64,000 nucleotides of DNA from Oehlia diaphana (GCA_003833135.1 QZLH01000227.1:30531-94530); one strand, 5' to 3'. Counted from the stretch's first letter, positions 22,066-35,223 are shown. Notes: a model not told the origin generated them from the letters alone. Program-made: numbers and translations.

Positions 22066-24363
22066 GTCACGTTATATGCCAATATAATAATAACTTTATG
22101 TTACTCCGACAAATTACGTTACTCCTCTCTTTATATTATATTCGATAAAGAAAAAATTTTATTTATTTACAGAATAAATTGGTCATCTCTAAAATTCCAT
22201 GAAGCAACTATTTGGCGTCCGTAAATATATAGGTATTAACCCTTTTTTTCCTTTTCCTTCTCTCTCGCCTTTTCTCTTGCTTCTTTTATCTTTCATTTGT
22301 CCTCCTCTTTTTCCCTATAAAAAATTTATTCCGTGTTTTTTTTTTATTCCATGTTATTTCGTAAATATATCATATATATGTTATTCAATCAAGTTATAAC
22401 ACTAAAATTTCTTGCTTCATTTATTACTGCTAAGATACTGTACTTGATATCTACACTTTTTTACAATATAATAAAGTAACTTCTTTTCAAAGTAACATCT
22501 ACAATGAAGAAGAACATAGTGTAAGTTCATTTTGATACAAATTATTAACTAATATTGATTCATTTCTAAAAGTGATATTTTACATTTTACATTGATTCTT
22601 TATTCTCATTATTGTAATTTGTGAAAAAGAATGTTTAATTATATTTATTAGTTGTGATGCGATCATATTAACGTAATTTTCCTAAAGCGTATTCCAAATC
22701 GATCCTGCAAATTATATAAATTATATAAAAAGGCGATGTCCTGGATAGTGAACTCTTTTATCCATCTTACGCAAGTACGATCTGATTGAATTAGATTTCC
22801 AAATTATTATTGAATCATTATTTAATTTCAAATTCGTTCCAAATTTATTTAATATGAGGAAAATTTAATATCTCTCTGTAAACAATACATATTTATTCTC
22901 TAACTTACAAGCCTTAATATATCTCAAGTTTCATGAAAAAGTAGATATTAACCTTTCTATACGAAGATAAGATACAGCAAATTTTAATATCAATAGGTGA
23001 GACATTAAATGTTGAGTTATACATATGTTACCATTTAAGCCAATTGATAATCACAGTTTGCGAGAGTTACCAGTCAAGTAACCAAACTCTGCGTACGTCC
23101 TTTCCTTCTTAAGTTAAAAGTGGAGAACAATAAGAAAACAAAGTAGATAGGCAATGAAATAATTAATAGCTTTATTCAAATGACTATTAGCAATAAAATA
23201 ATTTTTTGATTATGTGTTGTTTATTTACTGATTAGTTGAATTTTTGATGCTTGTTTTTCATCAATTTTTTTTATTATAGAAACTGAGTGAAATGTTAAAA
23301 TAATGGGTTTTTAACTAGAACAATAATTCAAGAATAAAAAAATTTGAATTATCTAAATCATATGACATTCAACATCATATTCGAATCTTGTGACATATTA
23401 AAATTCTAGAATATTAACTTCACTTTCAATTAGTTTATATTCGAATATCCTAATTTGGATTTTGTGCTAAAGTAACGCAAATATGTGAACGTCATATTGG
23501 CAGGCGAAACTGTTTTGTGGCTGGTGAAAAGTAGGTTAAATTGATAATTTTCACGTTATTTCTTATTCCTACAAAAAAAATTCCGGAAAAAACTTCGATA
23601 AATAATTTTTAGTTTTTATTTCAACACATGGAAAAAATTTTCTATAGGGTTAAAATTATTAATATTCTTCATTATCACGGATATTAAAATATACTATATT
23701 TAAAAATTATACGATATTTGTTCTTATAATAAAATAATTTCTTTGATCGTAATTATATTATTATTAGTCACGATGTGTCGATGTGTCATATAAACGTCCA
23801 AAAAAAATTTCATGACTCACTTAATCACTTTTGCGTTAAACTACAATTTTTTTTATCAATCAATCATGATTTTACATTTTGTTTAACTAATTGTGACGTC
23901 ACTTAAACTATTTTTTTTTATCAAGGGATTAATAAAGTTTTCAGATTATAAGTAATTTAATTAGTCTGATCATGCATGACTCGATAATTATATAATTCTT
24001 ATATAATATCATACAAGATGACTCAAAAAAAGGATATAAAAATTATATATCCTAAGCAAAAATTTTCTTTTGTCTTATTTTTTTTTAATACGTCTATTGC
24101 CAACTGAAATAAAAATGAGAGTAAACGAGCTGTCAACATCCATGGTATATTTTTGCCCTTTCAGATAGAAGAGAAAGTACAAAGACAAAGACCGAAGGTA
24201 AAAAAAAACATCGTATAGAAAGAGCAATATATATTTAACTTAATTTACTATAACACGATTGCTTTTTTGCTTCCTGTAGTATGTCAATACTGTCGACGAT
24301 AGACTTACAAGAATGTGAACATCATTTTTTCATATTTCTTTTTCTTTATGGGTACAACTTTAT
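22066..24363. other. Intergenic, no supported gene
   Basis: AT-rich. It includes a pyrimidine-rich stretch at 22235-22350 and, at 23763-23960, a segment sharing phrases with 13.8-14.3 kb. Confidence 0.45.
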
Positions 24364-24860
24364 AATCCCTGATCTAAATTCACGGTATTGTGATGCATAT
24401 TAAAGTCACGGGCAGCAAATCAATTTTTTTGGAATTGAAAAGAAGAACCAGACATTATACTCTAAGAGGATTTAAGGCAAGTATTTCCGTCGTATGGTTC
24501 TACTTGCTTTATGGGCGTGCGTTGTTTTTGAGTGTTATAACATAGGGATTTATGTGCTCGTAGTACGTACCATATGCTATTGGCTAGTAGTCATCTGCTT
24601 TGTGCACAAAGTCGTAACTACTATGATGCCACGTAGGCGGTTCCACAAGCTGACTCATATGGGAGGGCAGGCCGTGGTGCCCATGGAAATGACACATATT
24701 TCTATGTCATGAGCATACTTGATTATGATATATGCTAACGTAATGTAAATTTTATTGGATTTTAACTAGGGATAATACTGGTCGAATTTGGATCTTTTTG
24801 TGGTACTTTTCATTTGAAGAATCATCAGTATAACCATTTCATCAATTTAACAGAAAACAT
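24364..24860 (+). repeat. GC-rich duplicated unit, copy 1
   Basis: The unit begins aatccctgatctaaattcac. Its core (about 24460-24770) has roughly balanced base composition, unlike all surrounding DNA. It contains a 72-codon open frame at 24494-24712 starting MVLLALWACVVFECYN. Copy 2 follows 513 bp later. In about 260 bp of core I count three differences, two of which change the reading of the frame, so there is no sign of selection on a protein. It could be a young transposon fragment, a structured RNA or a small gene. Confidence 0.7.
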
Positions 24861-24876
24861 AACCACAGATGGATAA

Positions 24877-25378
24877 AATCCCTGATCTAAATTCACGGTA
24901 TGGTGCATATTAAATTATTTTTTGAAATCGGAAGGACTCAGAGATTTATTATTGTTTGTTCAGAATTATTATACTCTAACAGGATTTAAGGCAAGTATTT
25001 CCGTCGTATGGTTCTACTTGCTTTATGGGCGTGCGTTGTTTTTGAGTGTTATAACATAGGGATTTATGTGCTCGTAGTACGTACCATATGCTATTGGCTA
25101 GTAGTCATCTGCTTTGTGCACAAAGTAGTAGCTACTATGATGCCACGTAGGCGGTTCCACAAGCTGACTCATATGGGAGGGCAGGCCGTGGTGCCCATGG
25201 AAGTGACACATATTTCTATGTCATGAGCATACTTGATTATGATATATGCTAACGTAATGTAAATTCTATTAGATTTTAACTAGGGATAATACTGGTTACT
25301 ATAATTCGAATTTGGATCTTTTTGACAGTACATTTCATTTGAAAAATATCATCAGCACATCAATTTTAACAGAAAACT
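24877..25378 (+). repeat. GC-rich duplicated unit, copy 2
   Basis: Direct tandem copy of 24364-24860. The core containing the frame 25008-25226 is nearly identical, while the edges (about 24905-24965) have diverged and been replaced, so similarity is concentrated in the core. Confidence 0.7.
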
Positions 25379-27040
25379 AACTCAACTTGGATTTAATTTT
25401 TTAATTGCCGTATACTTGTTTTAGAACCATGATATATAAACCATCAAATTTTGGTTATGTTCTTAATTTTTTTGTTACCTAACAATATATACGTGAAATT
25501 CTATTAAATAATGATAAGGGCCTAGGCGAAAATATAATAAAATATTTGAGTAGAATATTTGGGTTTTCTCAAGTTCTAATGCAACAAAATAAAAATCGGT
25601 ACTAATTTGAAGGAAACAATGTTGATAGTGTTTATAAATTAAGTACATATGAGCTTATAAAGTTATAATGTTGCCATTAGATAACTTAATATAAGAAAAA
25701 AAATTTTTTAAATTAAAAAAATTAATTCTTTTATGTATTCTAATTTGTTATTATAAAATAAAAAAAATTGTATCTTATGATATCATATATTATACTCTAT
25801 ACGTTTTAACCTTATACTGGTTTTTAATCGAACCTGTTAACACTACGATTTACATTAATATCTCGTTCAAAATCTCTAAGAAATTCTTTCAAAATTGTCA
25901 AGAATCTTTATTTGGAAAGAGGAAAGCATTATTCAAAAAACTTCTAAGGATTATTCATTTAGTCGAATGCTTATTTCTAAATAAATTTTTTGAATTAAAG
26001 AATACGTATACGTGGTTCTCGTATAATTAATGGTGATTTTGAAGTCCAATTAAATTAATTGACTTTCAGTCCTGATATATTACTATTGCTTATTTCATTA
26101 AAAGTACTATTGAGAGCAGTTTCAATAAGATACAAAAAAAAAAACCTTCCGATTTAAATCAAGCTTAAGATGGAAATAAATAAATAGACATTAGACAAAA
26201 ACTATACCGTATACGCAAAATAATAATTCAAATTGAGGTATGTAGAGTGCTTGGAGATTTTCTGTCATATTCTCTCTACAATGAGCATGAACAATTCTAA
26301 ATTTGTAATTTTTAAACAAGGTTCTTTGTAAAGAACCTGTCATTTGGAGTATAATTTTATAAATTAGATTAACATTATGATCAAAATTAGCAAGAGTATC
26401 ATGAAAATTTTTAAACTTAAAATTAGTAGCGTAATTAATAAACTTAGACATGGCGATATAAATCAATGCAAAAATACAATAACCGCTTATTAAATATGTA
26501 ATTTCCATTCCATATAATATATATTCATAAAATAATCATGTAAATTTCTATCATTTGCAAACTTTTGTTGATAAATTTCCATACAATAATAAGATAATAA
26601 TGATTAATAATGTACAGCAGTAATAGCAGATAATTTTTTTTTAGATTTTTAATACTGAGTTTGTGATAAGTTTTTCTTTTGGAACAATGTGAAATAATTA
26701 AAATGTGATATTTCATTTACGTACTATTTATAGAACCTAAATTTTTTATTTATTTTATTTATAGAACGAAACGCCAGTTGTAATACAACGTTAAATAGTC
26801 AAGAAATTTGTTCATTTTATTTTAGAAAATGAAGTAGATGCTTAATCGTTAATCATCTCCAATCCTTTATGTTTATTAATTTGGAATGATTTTCAGATAT
26901 GAAAATCCTCATAAAAATTTCCTAATCGGAAACTTCGTTTAAATAGTTTAAATAATAAACTCATCAATAAAGTACATAAAGTACCAAGCTTTTAGCTAAA
27001 ATAATTTTTCTTTAGAAAATAATTTTTAACGTTAAAAAAC
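25379..27040. other. Intergenic with one doubtful small frame
   Basis: AT-rich. The minus frame 26191-26508 (105 codons, hydrophobic start MEITYLISGYCIFALIYIAM) could encode a small membrane-anchored or secreted protein, but it has no recognisable domain and may be chance. The region includes the promoter of copy 5. Confidence 0.35.
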
Positions 27041-28864
27041 ATGTCCAAGTGGTTCTGTTATTCAAAAAATAATGCAAACACCCAAAGTTCTAATTCGACA
27101 TCCACTTCCTCTGTTTCCTCCTCTCTTGCATATGATTTAGATAAATTAAATATCACTCAAGAACGTCTGAAGCGTTATGCTGATGAGGCAAATACTTTAT
27201 CTTCTGAAACTTCTGATATAACTTTAACTGCCAATACAGAAGATGATTTAAAGACTAAAGCTATATTTTTACGAGAAAAGGCTATATCAAAAACACTCAA
27301 TAAAATCAAACTTTCAATGGAAGTTGATCTTTGCTTCGTTTTAGATTGCACTAGATCTATGGAGCCCCATATTGCTGCTTCTAAAGATTGTATCTCACAT
27401 GTGTTAAACTATATTATACGTACAAATTCAAATATTAAGCTTCGGGTTGGTTTTTGTGGCTATCGAGATCATAATGATGATGATGATCGTCTGCAATTTT
27501 TAGATTTTACCGACAAATATGAGCAATTTACAACATATATGCATAAAGTAAAATCTTTTAGTTCATCAAATAATGATAGACCAGAGGATGTTCTTGGAGG
27601 TCTTGATGCAGCAATAACTCAAATGAATTGGCAAAATAGCACTCGAGCTCTACTTCATATTGGTGACACTCCACCACATGGTCGTCGTTTCACAACCTTA
27701 AGAGATAACTATCCAGACGGTGATCCAAATGGCTTAACAGCAGAAAATGTACTAGAAAAGATGCAATCAAAAAATATATTTTACTTTTTTGGAAAAATTA
27801 CAGATAAGACTGATAAAATGCTTGAAATATTCCGTGGTATAATTGGTGAATTTCCCGTGTTTGATCTTGTAGGAGGAGATCCAATTAAGCTAATCGAAAA
27901 ATTTATTAAAGCAACTTCATCATCTATTACTTATGCTGTTTCAAGTACCATCGGAAGCAACTCCAAAGAAATATATTCTTTGCAACAAAAAAATCTTGAT
28001 ATGAATCCAAATGTACCCGATTGGAATACTCTTTCTTTACAAAAAGGAGTAGTTATGTGGTATTTTATTCCTAAAACTCTTGACGAACTCAAAAATCCAG
28101 AATACTTTAACAAACCGAAACTCTTTTCTGAAAGTTTCTCCTTCAAGATTGCCCAACAACCATTTTCCGTAGGTGTTGAAAAATGTGCATATTTTGCTCT
28201 TGATATCAAGCGTAATAAAATACCTTTCATGCCTTGCATAGTTAAACAACAAATGAAAGAAATGGTAATAAAAGAATACATTCATATTGGGCAGAATGAT
28301 CCTTTTGAAAAGTATCTTGAGGCGGTAGAAGTCTCTACAGTTGCATATTTTCTCTCTGAAGAATTTAATCGACATGCAAAAAGAAAAAATATTTCCAGAG
28401 TAAATTTTCTCAAAGTAAAACTTTTACGTTGTGGTACTATTGACCTTCGTACTCGGTATTATATTATTGAACCAAGACTTAAAGATGCAGTGTATAAACG
28501 ATTCAATGCAAATACTGGTGTAATTACAGAACTTCAGCCTACTCTTGAAGCATTTGTTCACTTCACATATGAATACACTAAAGGATATTTAGTGGTTTGT
28601 GACCTTCAAGGAATTGAATTTAATAATGAATTCATATTAACTGATCCAGCAATACATTGTATTGATTCTTTAAGATTTGGAAGAACAAATTTTGGTAAAG
28701 AGGGAATTAATCAATGTTTCTTGGCAAATCATAGATGTAACGATATTTGTAAAAAGTTAAAATTAAGTCATATTAATAACAATACACACAACTTAGTCCC
28801 ACAACTAAATTTAATGAAATTCAAATCACTACTACTCAAGTCTAATAATACAGAACAAGCCTAA
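27041..28864 (+). CDS. vWA domain plus alpha-kinase protein (VWKA-like), copy 5
   Basis: A 607-residue protein starting MSKWFCYSKN, the only family member here on the plus strand. One N-terminal unit (KLNITQERLKRYADEANTL, 35-53) precedes the vWA domain, whose metal site is DCTRS (102-106), a rare Arg inside the motif. The alpha-kinase domain has DLQG (Asp521, Gln523), LTDP (Thr534, Asp535) and zinc ligands His539, His564, Cys566 and Cys570. Just before the ATP-binding Lys (in VIKEY), the family's short SNPAK segment is replaced by a longer one containing KIPFMPCIVKQQ, not seen in the other copies. A tail of about 30 residues extends past the usual end, as in relic copy 2. It is probably active, with substrate unknown. 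Confidence 0.9.
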   Translation: MSKWFCYSKNNANTQSSNSTSTSSVSSSLAYDLDKLNITQERLKRYADEANTLSSETSDITLTANTEDDLKTKAIFLREKAISKTLNKIKLSMEVDLCFVLDCTRSMEPHIAASKDCISHVLNYIIRTNSNIKLRVGFCGYRDHNDDDDRLQFLDFTDKYEQFTTYMHKVKSFSSSNNDRPEDVLGGLDAAITQMNWQNSTRALLHIGDTPPHGRRFTTLRDNYPDGDPNGLTAENVLEKMQSKNIFYFFGKITDKTDKMLEIFRGIIGEFPVFDLVGGDPIKLIEKFIKATSSSITYAVSSTIGSNSKEIYSLQQKNLDMNPNVPDWNTLSLQKGVVMWYFIPKTLDELKNPEYFNKPKLFSESFSFKIAQQPFSVGVEKCAYFALDIKRNKIPFMPCIVKQQMKEMVIKEYIHIGQNDPFEKYLEAVEVSTVAYFLSEEFNRHAKRKNISRVNFLKVKLLRCGTIDLRTRYYIIEPRLKDAVYKRFNANTGVITELQPTLEAFVHFTYEYTKGYLVVCDLQGIEFNNEFILTDPAIHCIDSLRFGRTNFGKEGINQCFLANHRCNDICKKLKLSHINNNTHNLVPQLNLMKFKSLLLKSNNTEQA

Positions 28865-30148
28865 CAAATCTACGTTTTTAAATTTTCTATAAAATGTTTT
28901 TTTAATAGAGTAGTAGCAATTCAAAGTTAGAATATTTTACTATTAAATTAAATATTTTTCCACTTCACTCTGACCACTATTATGTGTAAACCTGACCAAA
29001 ATTACTTTTATCTTATCATTAGCTATTTGAATTTGGACATAATTATATGCAAGTTTGGCCAGAATTAAGAATTATAATTTAAACTATATAAATCTAGCCA
29101 ATAAAATTGCAAGTTTAATGTATCACGTGAAATAAATTGACTATAAATTTGGCCACTTAAATTTTTGTTGTATCGTCAATTTAGTATTCTCCTGGCTTAC
29201 CTTAAAATAAATTGTATCGTCAATTTATGATAAATATATAATAATGAATGTATGATACTAATGAACGTGAATTACATAAATTTTCTAATTATTTCCGATA
29301 ATAAACCTGTTTACAATATAAACTATTTACAATAATTGTAAAATTTGTAGAAACTGATATATGGGCGTTTTAATTTTTTTAATTTTATTGAAATTTCACC
29401 GTTCTCTATCGTAATAAAACAAATTGAATAAAATTAGTTTCACAAAGAATATTTATAAAAATTTATTTTCACTATTATACCTTTTTATTGACCAATATGT
29501 TGTACCGAGACGTTGAAATTATTATATAGTCTAGAACTTAAATAAATAAATATGTATTATATATAATATAATTAACCATTACTTGGGAATTTTTTAAAAT
29601 AATATAATTTTATTATAAATGTAACGTATTAATCAAATTGATTATTTTAAAATTACATGAACGATCCGAAAAATTTTTTTGTTATGTTGACTTCAAACAC
29701 TTGGGATGTGATATTAATCAAAATTAATAAAATCTAAATCGTAACACTACATTTGAGTCTTAGTTTCTCTTTAGAATAAAATAAACACTGGAGTCTTAGT
29801 TTCAAAATATCAAATATATAAGCCCCATTTTGAAATTTTTTTTTCTTTTGTCATCAACTTTACTTTATGATGTCTAGGTTTTACATCTGGTATAATGAAG
29901 ATAGTTGATCTTTTCAGACCATAAGTGATTGTCGACAACCTTGGTTTATTGGAAACGTGCTAAACTCATAGCATATTCCTTTGCATCCCTATATAATTGA
30001 AACAGATAAGCCTTTTTTAAAATCTTATCCTGGTGGAGAGCATATCTGTGCTTTGACTAGTTCGATTCTAGTCTAAGATCTCGTTAAATCAATTTTGAAG
30101 TACATCGATTAAATTAATTCGGATAGGAATTATTAAAATCATTTTATT
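28865..30148. other. Intergenic, no supported gene
   Basis: AT-rich spacer. I recognise no gene or bounded element. Confidence 0.5.
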
Positions 30149-30225
30149 GTATTCATACAGTATGTGAAGTGGACAACTGCTTCAAGAGTAGTCCGAAATT
30201 CTGTAATTACACTAGTATTTGCATT
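30149..30225 (-). pseudogene. 77-bp splinter of an alpha-kinase gene, copy 6
   Basis: The minus strand reads NANTSVITEF and TTLEAVVHFTY, matching NVNTGVITKL and DTLEAFAHFTY of copy 1 just before the catalytic DLQG. Sequence on both sides is unrelated. It is the smallest remnant of the family in the window. Confidence 0.75.
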
Positions 30226-31465
30226 ATCTGTTAACTTCCAACATGGGAATTGCCCTTTTTGTTTGGCAGACGGAAAGTTTTTTCAACTTCAACTTAAGAC
30301 TCTTGGTTGATTGAAGTTATATATTTCCTTCATATACAGTGTTTTCTTTCCGCGTCTTATCTGGTGGAATTTACCCTAACCCTAACCCTGACCCTGACCC
30401 TGAAGCAGTCTTTCCAATACATATTTCCCGCCAATAATGTATGCCCTTCTACAAAGATATAGTGTCCATCTATGAGCCTCCGTCCCAGATCTTTGATGAT
30501 ATTTTCGGAAGAAATGTAGAAATTAGTGTGCCGGTGCTTTCTGAGAAATGTTTTAGAAAATAATCACCAGCTTTAGATCACATTCTATTTCAATCTTCTC
30601 AAGATCTGTTCACAATTTTATATTGAATTCACCACATTCAATATTTAACTCGATAAATTTCATGTAGCATAGTTCCCGCAATCATGAAGGTACTGACAGC
30701 AAAGGTGTTTGAGTATCTCAAAACTACTTAAATCGGCTCCAAATAAATAGGTTAAAGCTACCTATTAAGATTCCTGCTAAGATTTCTGCTGCCAAAGCTG
30801 CTTCATCGACTATTACTAAAAATGACTTATAAACCTTTTGAAATCTATAAGTTCTATAATTAAAAGTTTGTTTAAATTTGAAATAAATGAAGAATCAGAA
30901 GAAGGAGGCATAATATTATAAGAAGAAGAAATGTTATTTTGTAATAAAGGTAAATGTGATCATGCCATACTTTAGAAGAGGAACTTGAATCTGCTAGGAA
31001 AGTAACGGAGGTTTCAGAGAACCACGGAAAAGACCGATCCCATGGAGTTCCTAAAACAGTGTGAGCAAAGTTTCGTGCAAAATTTCTTCCATATTTTCCA
31101 CCTAGGCAACAAATAATAATATCATGTTACAATTGACACAAAAAAAAATTTCCAATGTTCAAGAAAACCTTTAAAATACCTTCAACGATTTCACATGAAA
31201 ATTGAACATACCATCTGACATCCGATAGTTAATGACTTAGAGAACGTATTTGTAGTCTTTAAGTATCTTAAGCATTTTAAGTTCATTATTGAGATCCTTA
31301 AAAGCTTTAAGAATAGCTTCTTTCGAATTCATGAAGTTGTTCTAGACCTTGCACAATAAAGGGTAAAGGAAATTATTGTAGATGCGATGACAAACTCTTC
31401 ATCGTCAGGAAAGGATTAAACTGTGTAGTATTTATCGTCCTGGTCCAGGAGTGTATTTTATCTAA
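30226..31465. other. Decayed sequence, origin unclear
   Basis: No complete gene. A minus-strand open stretch at about 30410-30540 (ENIIKDLGRRLIDGHYIF) has protein-like composition but is unrecognised. Confidence 0.4.
30373..30404 (+). repeat. Telomere-like CCCTAA/CCCTGA tract
   Basis: Reads accctaaccctaaccctgac and then two more ccctga units. It is a short interstitial tract of the common eukaryotic telomere repeat complement with drifted copies. Confidence 0.6.
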
Positions 31466-31687
31466 CAGGAATCGCATCGATACTGTGGCAAAGATGATCC
31501 AGAGCGATGGTATGTCGTACGTGATAGTGTATTTGAACTGTTCTCAAAGATGCTTCATGGTGTGCAAAACACGACGGCGATGTATTATGACGCGACTGTA
31601 CAGGAACAGAAAATCCTGTTAATAATTGACTCGGGAACAGCTGGTAGTATTGTTACCCTCAGTTATTGTACAATCGCGCGAAAATAA
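31466..31687 (+). pseudogene. Retropepsin-like retroelement relic
   Basis: A 73-codon open stretch without a start. CGKDDPERWYVVRDSVFE resembles a linker, followed near residue 50 by ILLIIDSGTAGSIVT, which fits the hydrophobic-hydrophobic-D-S-G signature of retroviral-type aspartic proteases. Stops follow at once, and no polymerase part was recognised downstream. The motif match is suggestive only. Confidence 0.4.
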
Positions 31688-34600
31688 CATCAAAGAAAGT
31701 CTTTCCACTGTTTCTCCGCCATCTCTGTTATCTTTCTCTAAGTCGCTAGAGGATCTTTTTTAGAAGCATTTTTCAAAAAGGTAATGAAAACCCCTAAAAC
31801 TCAATCTCACAATCAAATTTTTAATCACATAACTAATCCTCAAAAAAACAAGTGCTCGAAGCAATTCTCTGGTATCCTCCAAGATTTGAAGATTCGTTCA
31901 GTAAAGAATTCATTACATAGTGTTTTTAAATTTCGCGAACAAAAAGAAATGCCTCATTTAAGTGATGTCAAGCATGAACGCTACAAGATCATTGATCAAT
32001 TTGGAGAAATATAAAGAACCGATGATCGATTTGGAGATCAAAGTATTTCCAACTTAATGATATAAACCTTTTCGTCAATACCAGCATTTTCAATAGCTGA
32101 GAGACTGTTGCTCAATTAAATATGGTAATCAAAATGAAAAGCGAGCGGATAGGAAAGGGTTCAAATATAAGAGTAAAGAATGGGATTCTCAGAATTGGAA
32201 AGACATCATCTGTTCATCTTATTACAAGTACTCAAGGATGCAAAGTGGTTCTTAATTCCAGTGGCATAGACGATTGCATGGCTGATAGATCTTAAATTGC
32301 GTCGGGACAAAAGCCTTTACCAAAGTCCAAATAGATACTCAGATGCAGCTTCGATTTTCCTAATTTGAGTAAAAAAAAATTTCGGAATAATTTGAAGAAA
32401 TTTTTGTTTTATTAGATAGTTGTTCTTTGAGGTGATTGAATAGCTCTATTCCAAATCTAATTTTCCCCATAAATAATTTTACAAAGCCTGAGTACTATAT
32501 GAAGACCCATACCTATTCCGGGAGCTTTACCACTGATGAAGAAGTCTTAGATTTAGATATTCAATACATTTACACACGTTTCCTGTAATCCTTGCAATTG
32601 CATCATCGCATATCATTACGCTGATGCATCATCACCCTCCTTTCCCAAAGTTTCATTCTTATCCTGAAAAGGAACAATAAATTTCCTTAACTTTGCTAGA
32701 ATTCTCCTTTTGTTTTTCTGAAACTCCTTCCACTGCTTTAACAGAACCGGAAACATCGATTGCACCAGTAATCACTGAGTCAGCCCTCATGGGAATGTTA
32801 GTTATAGAAGAGAGCAACGCCTGTATTACTCAAAACAAGAATTTTATCATCCTCAGATGGAGCATAAACGAGAGAAGATATCCTATCGGAGCCAGAATAA
32901 CACTCGACGCGTTAAACATCTTTTTAAAGATGATATATTGAAAACACTTTAAACAAATTCGATTAAAACGCTAGAATTGATGTAAAGCAACAATTTCGCG
33001 CAATCTTTTGGTTTGTAAGGAACAGGAAAAAAGCACAAGCATTAGCGAATGTGATTCCGTATAAACAAAAAAATGAAAAATTTCTTTTTTTAAGAGGCAG
33101 ATTTACCGTGTCACAGATATTACTGAATCTAAACAATGGAGACACTTACAAGTGTAGGATGATTGACCTAAATATTAGCTTAATTATATCTACTAAGCTG
33201 TTCCATTTCATTGTCGTGAAATTTTTGTTTAATGACATTATCGAGAGAAATATCTTTACCTTTCAACAAAGCAACATTTCTATTACAAGCATGATCCTTT
33301 AGTTGATCAACTCTGTAACTATTAAAAGTTAATTTTTTTTTATTAAGTTCGATGAGTCTATTGACATCATTGATATTGTCGTTTTAAATTTCAAAAATTC
33401 AACGCCAAAAGTGTCGAATAGGAGTGAACAGTTGAACGAAACATATTTAACGGAACATTCATTTTAAAGATTTTCTCTAAAATAATAAAATGAATGGTGA
33501 AAGAAGTCCAAAAATTTTGTGAATTACTGTTACACGATACTGTTCATCAATCAAATTAATACTCGTGACTATATTTGTACAACAAATTTTCTTCGAACAT
33601 TTTTTCGTTTGTGGCGTTTGTGGCTATGCAATTTATGCAATTGCAAGGGAGCGTTCAAAAATGTCGATGACTTTAGCAACATAAACTTTCAACCATTTAC
33701 TAATTAATTTATTTTCATCACTGTATATCTTCAGTACGGATATCAATGATCGAAAGTTCTATAAATGCTGTTCAATCATGTAATTCCGGCCAGTACTGTT
33801 TAAGTGATTCTTATAAAAGCTGGGAATTTTAGAAACTGAAAACCTTTTTGTACGACGTCACAAGTTCAAGCAAAAAAAAATGTTCCCTTCACAATTCATT
33901 GTTCAAATTGAGAAAAAGAACATTTAGAAAAACTTTGGATATTTAATAATGTTCCTAATGGCAATTATTGATGATATCTGAACTTTATAAATTATCTTTT
34001 AAGTAGGTTTACCTAAATTCAAGTAAGATTTCATAAAAAACCTTTTTATGTTCATTTATTATTTTACATTATGGTTATTATCGTTTCACTTTTTATATTT
34101 TTAAAAAAATTTCAATAATTAGTCGAAAACTATTCGTAAACCACGCCAAATAATTACCTAGATCTGCTTTAGGTCTAATCATTCAAAACCAATTCGGGCA
34201 AACTAGAGGATTCAATAGTTGGATTCACTAGCCAGAATAAGATAACTTCTAAAAAAGGTCCCATTTTTTCTCATTTACAGGAAAAAAAACCCATATTTTC
34301 TTAAAAAAAAAACTGGAACATAATTTTAAATTGTTGACGCCTTTGACGGTCGGTTTTAATCATTTACATTATTATACACATTAATTCCCTTTGTAAAAAG
34401 AGTATCAAATAAAGTGAAGTTTTACGGTTAAACCTGAAAATATTCTTTCCTTTTTGAAACTTTGCCATTGTACGTAATATAATTTTCGAAAAAAAAAGAG
34501 AAATAAGAAAATTCGTCATACAGTTATTTCATAGCATCTTCAAAAAGTCAATATTCCACACTTAGCAACTAAATGTTGAATTCGATTAAAGCTGACAAGA

Positions 34601-35223
34601 CCGTGGAAATAGTGAATAATTATTTAGTTTAATTTGAATTATGTCAACGCAATGCTGTATTTACAAAAATTAATAATATACTGACCAAAAATTTTAATCA
34701 TAAAAATAATTGATTTTTCAACCATTTATTTATGTAAATTATTGTTATTTACATATGAAAATTAGATTAATGAAAAATTTCCATACAAAAAAAAATGAAT
34801 ATATAATAATGAGAAAACCAAATATACAAAAAAAAAAAGAGAGAATGACTACAATCAGGTTTGTTCCTCCCCAATAATATTATAATGGCGTCCAATTAAT
34901 AAAAAAAAAGTGAACTTATAAGAGTATAATATGATGAAAAGATATATTCTATAAAAAAAATTAAAGTAAATAATATTGGATTTGGATATTAAACTAAACA
35001 TAGTTATGCGTGAAAATTATCAGTGAAAACAAAAAATGAATGCTCATGAATATTAAATGTATGCGTTATGATATATATAAATTATATTACATAAATTAGA
35101 TAAAAAGTTAATAAATAATAATATAAAGCCATTAAAATATATTACAATTAGTTTTTTTTTTAAAGATTAAAAAAAAAAAAAAATACTTGCTGTCACTGTT
35201 AGACGTGCTCCAAAATTGCTAAT
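31688..35223. other. Decayed or intergenic DNA, no supported gene
   Basis: Short open frames such as 31784-32014, 32693-32941 and 33051-33302 have a slightly higher GC content than their surroundings and may be pieces of the same dead retroelement. None has a motif I can name. 33.7-35.2 kb is plain AT-rich spacer. Confidence 0.4.

Noticed and set aside
21943..22224. Lys-rich frame that could look like a nuclear protein
   Set aside because: It is a translation of the AAAGAATCCGTC tandem repeat followed by chance sequence.
30050..30095. GTTCGATTCTAGTC stretch resembling a tRNA T-arm
   Set aside because: No acceptor stem, D-arm or anticodon arm can be fitted around it.
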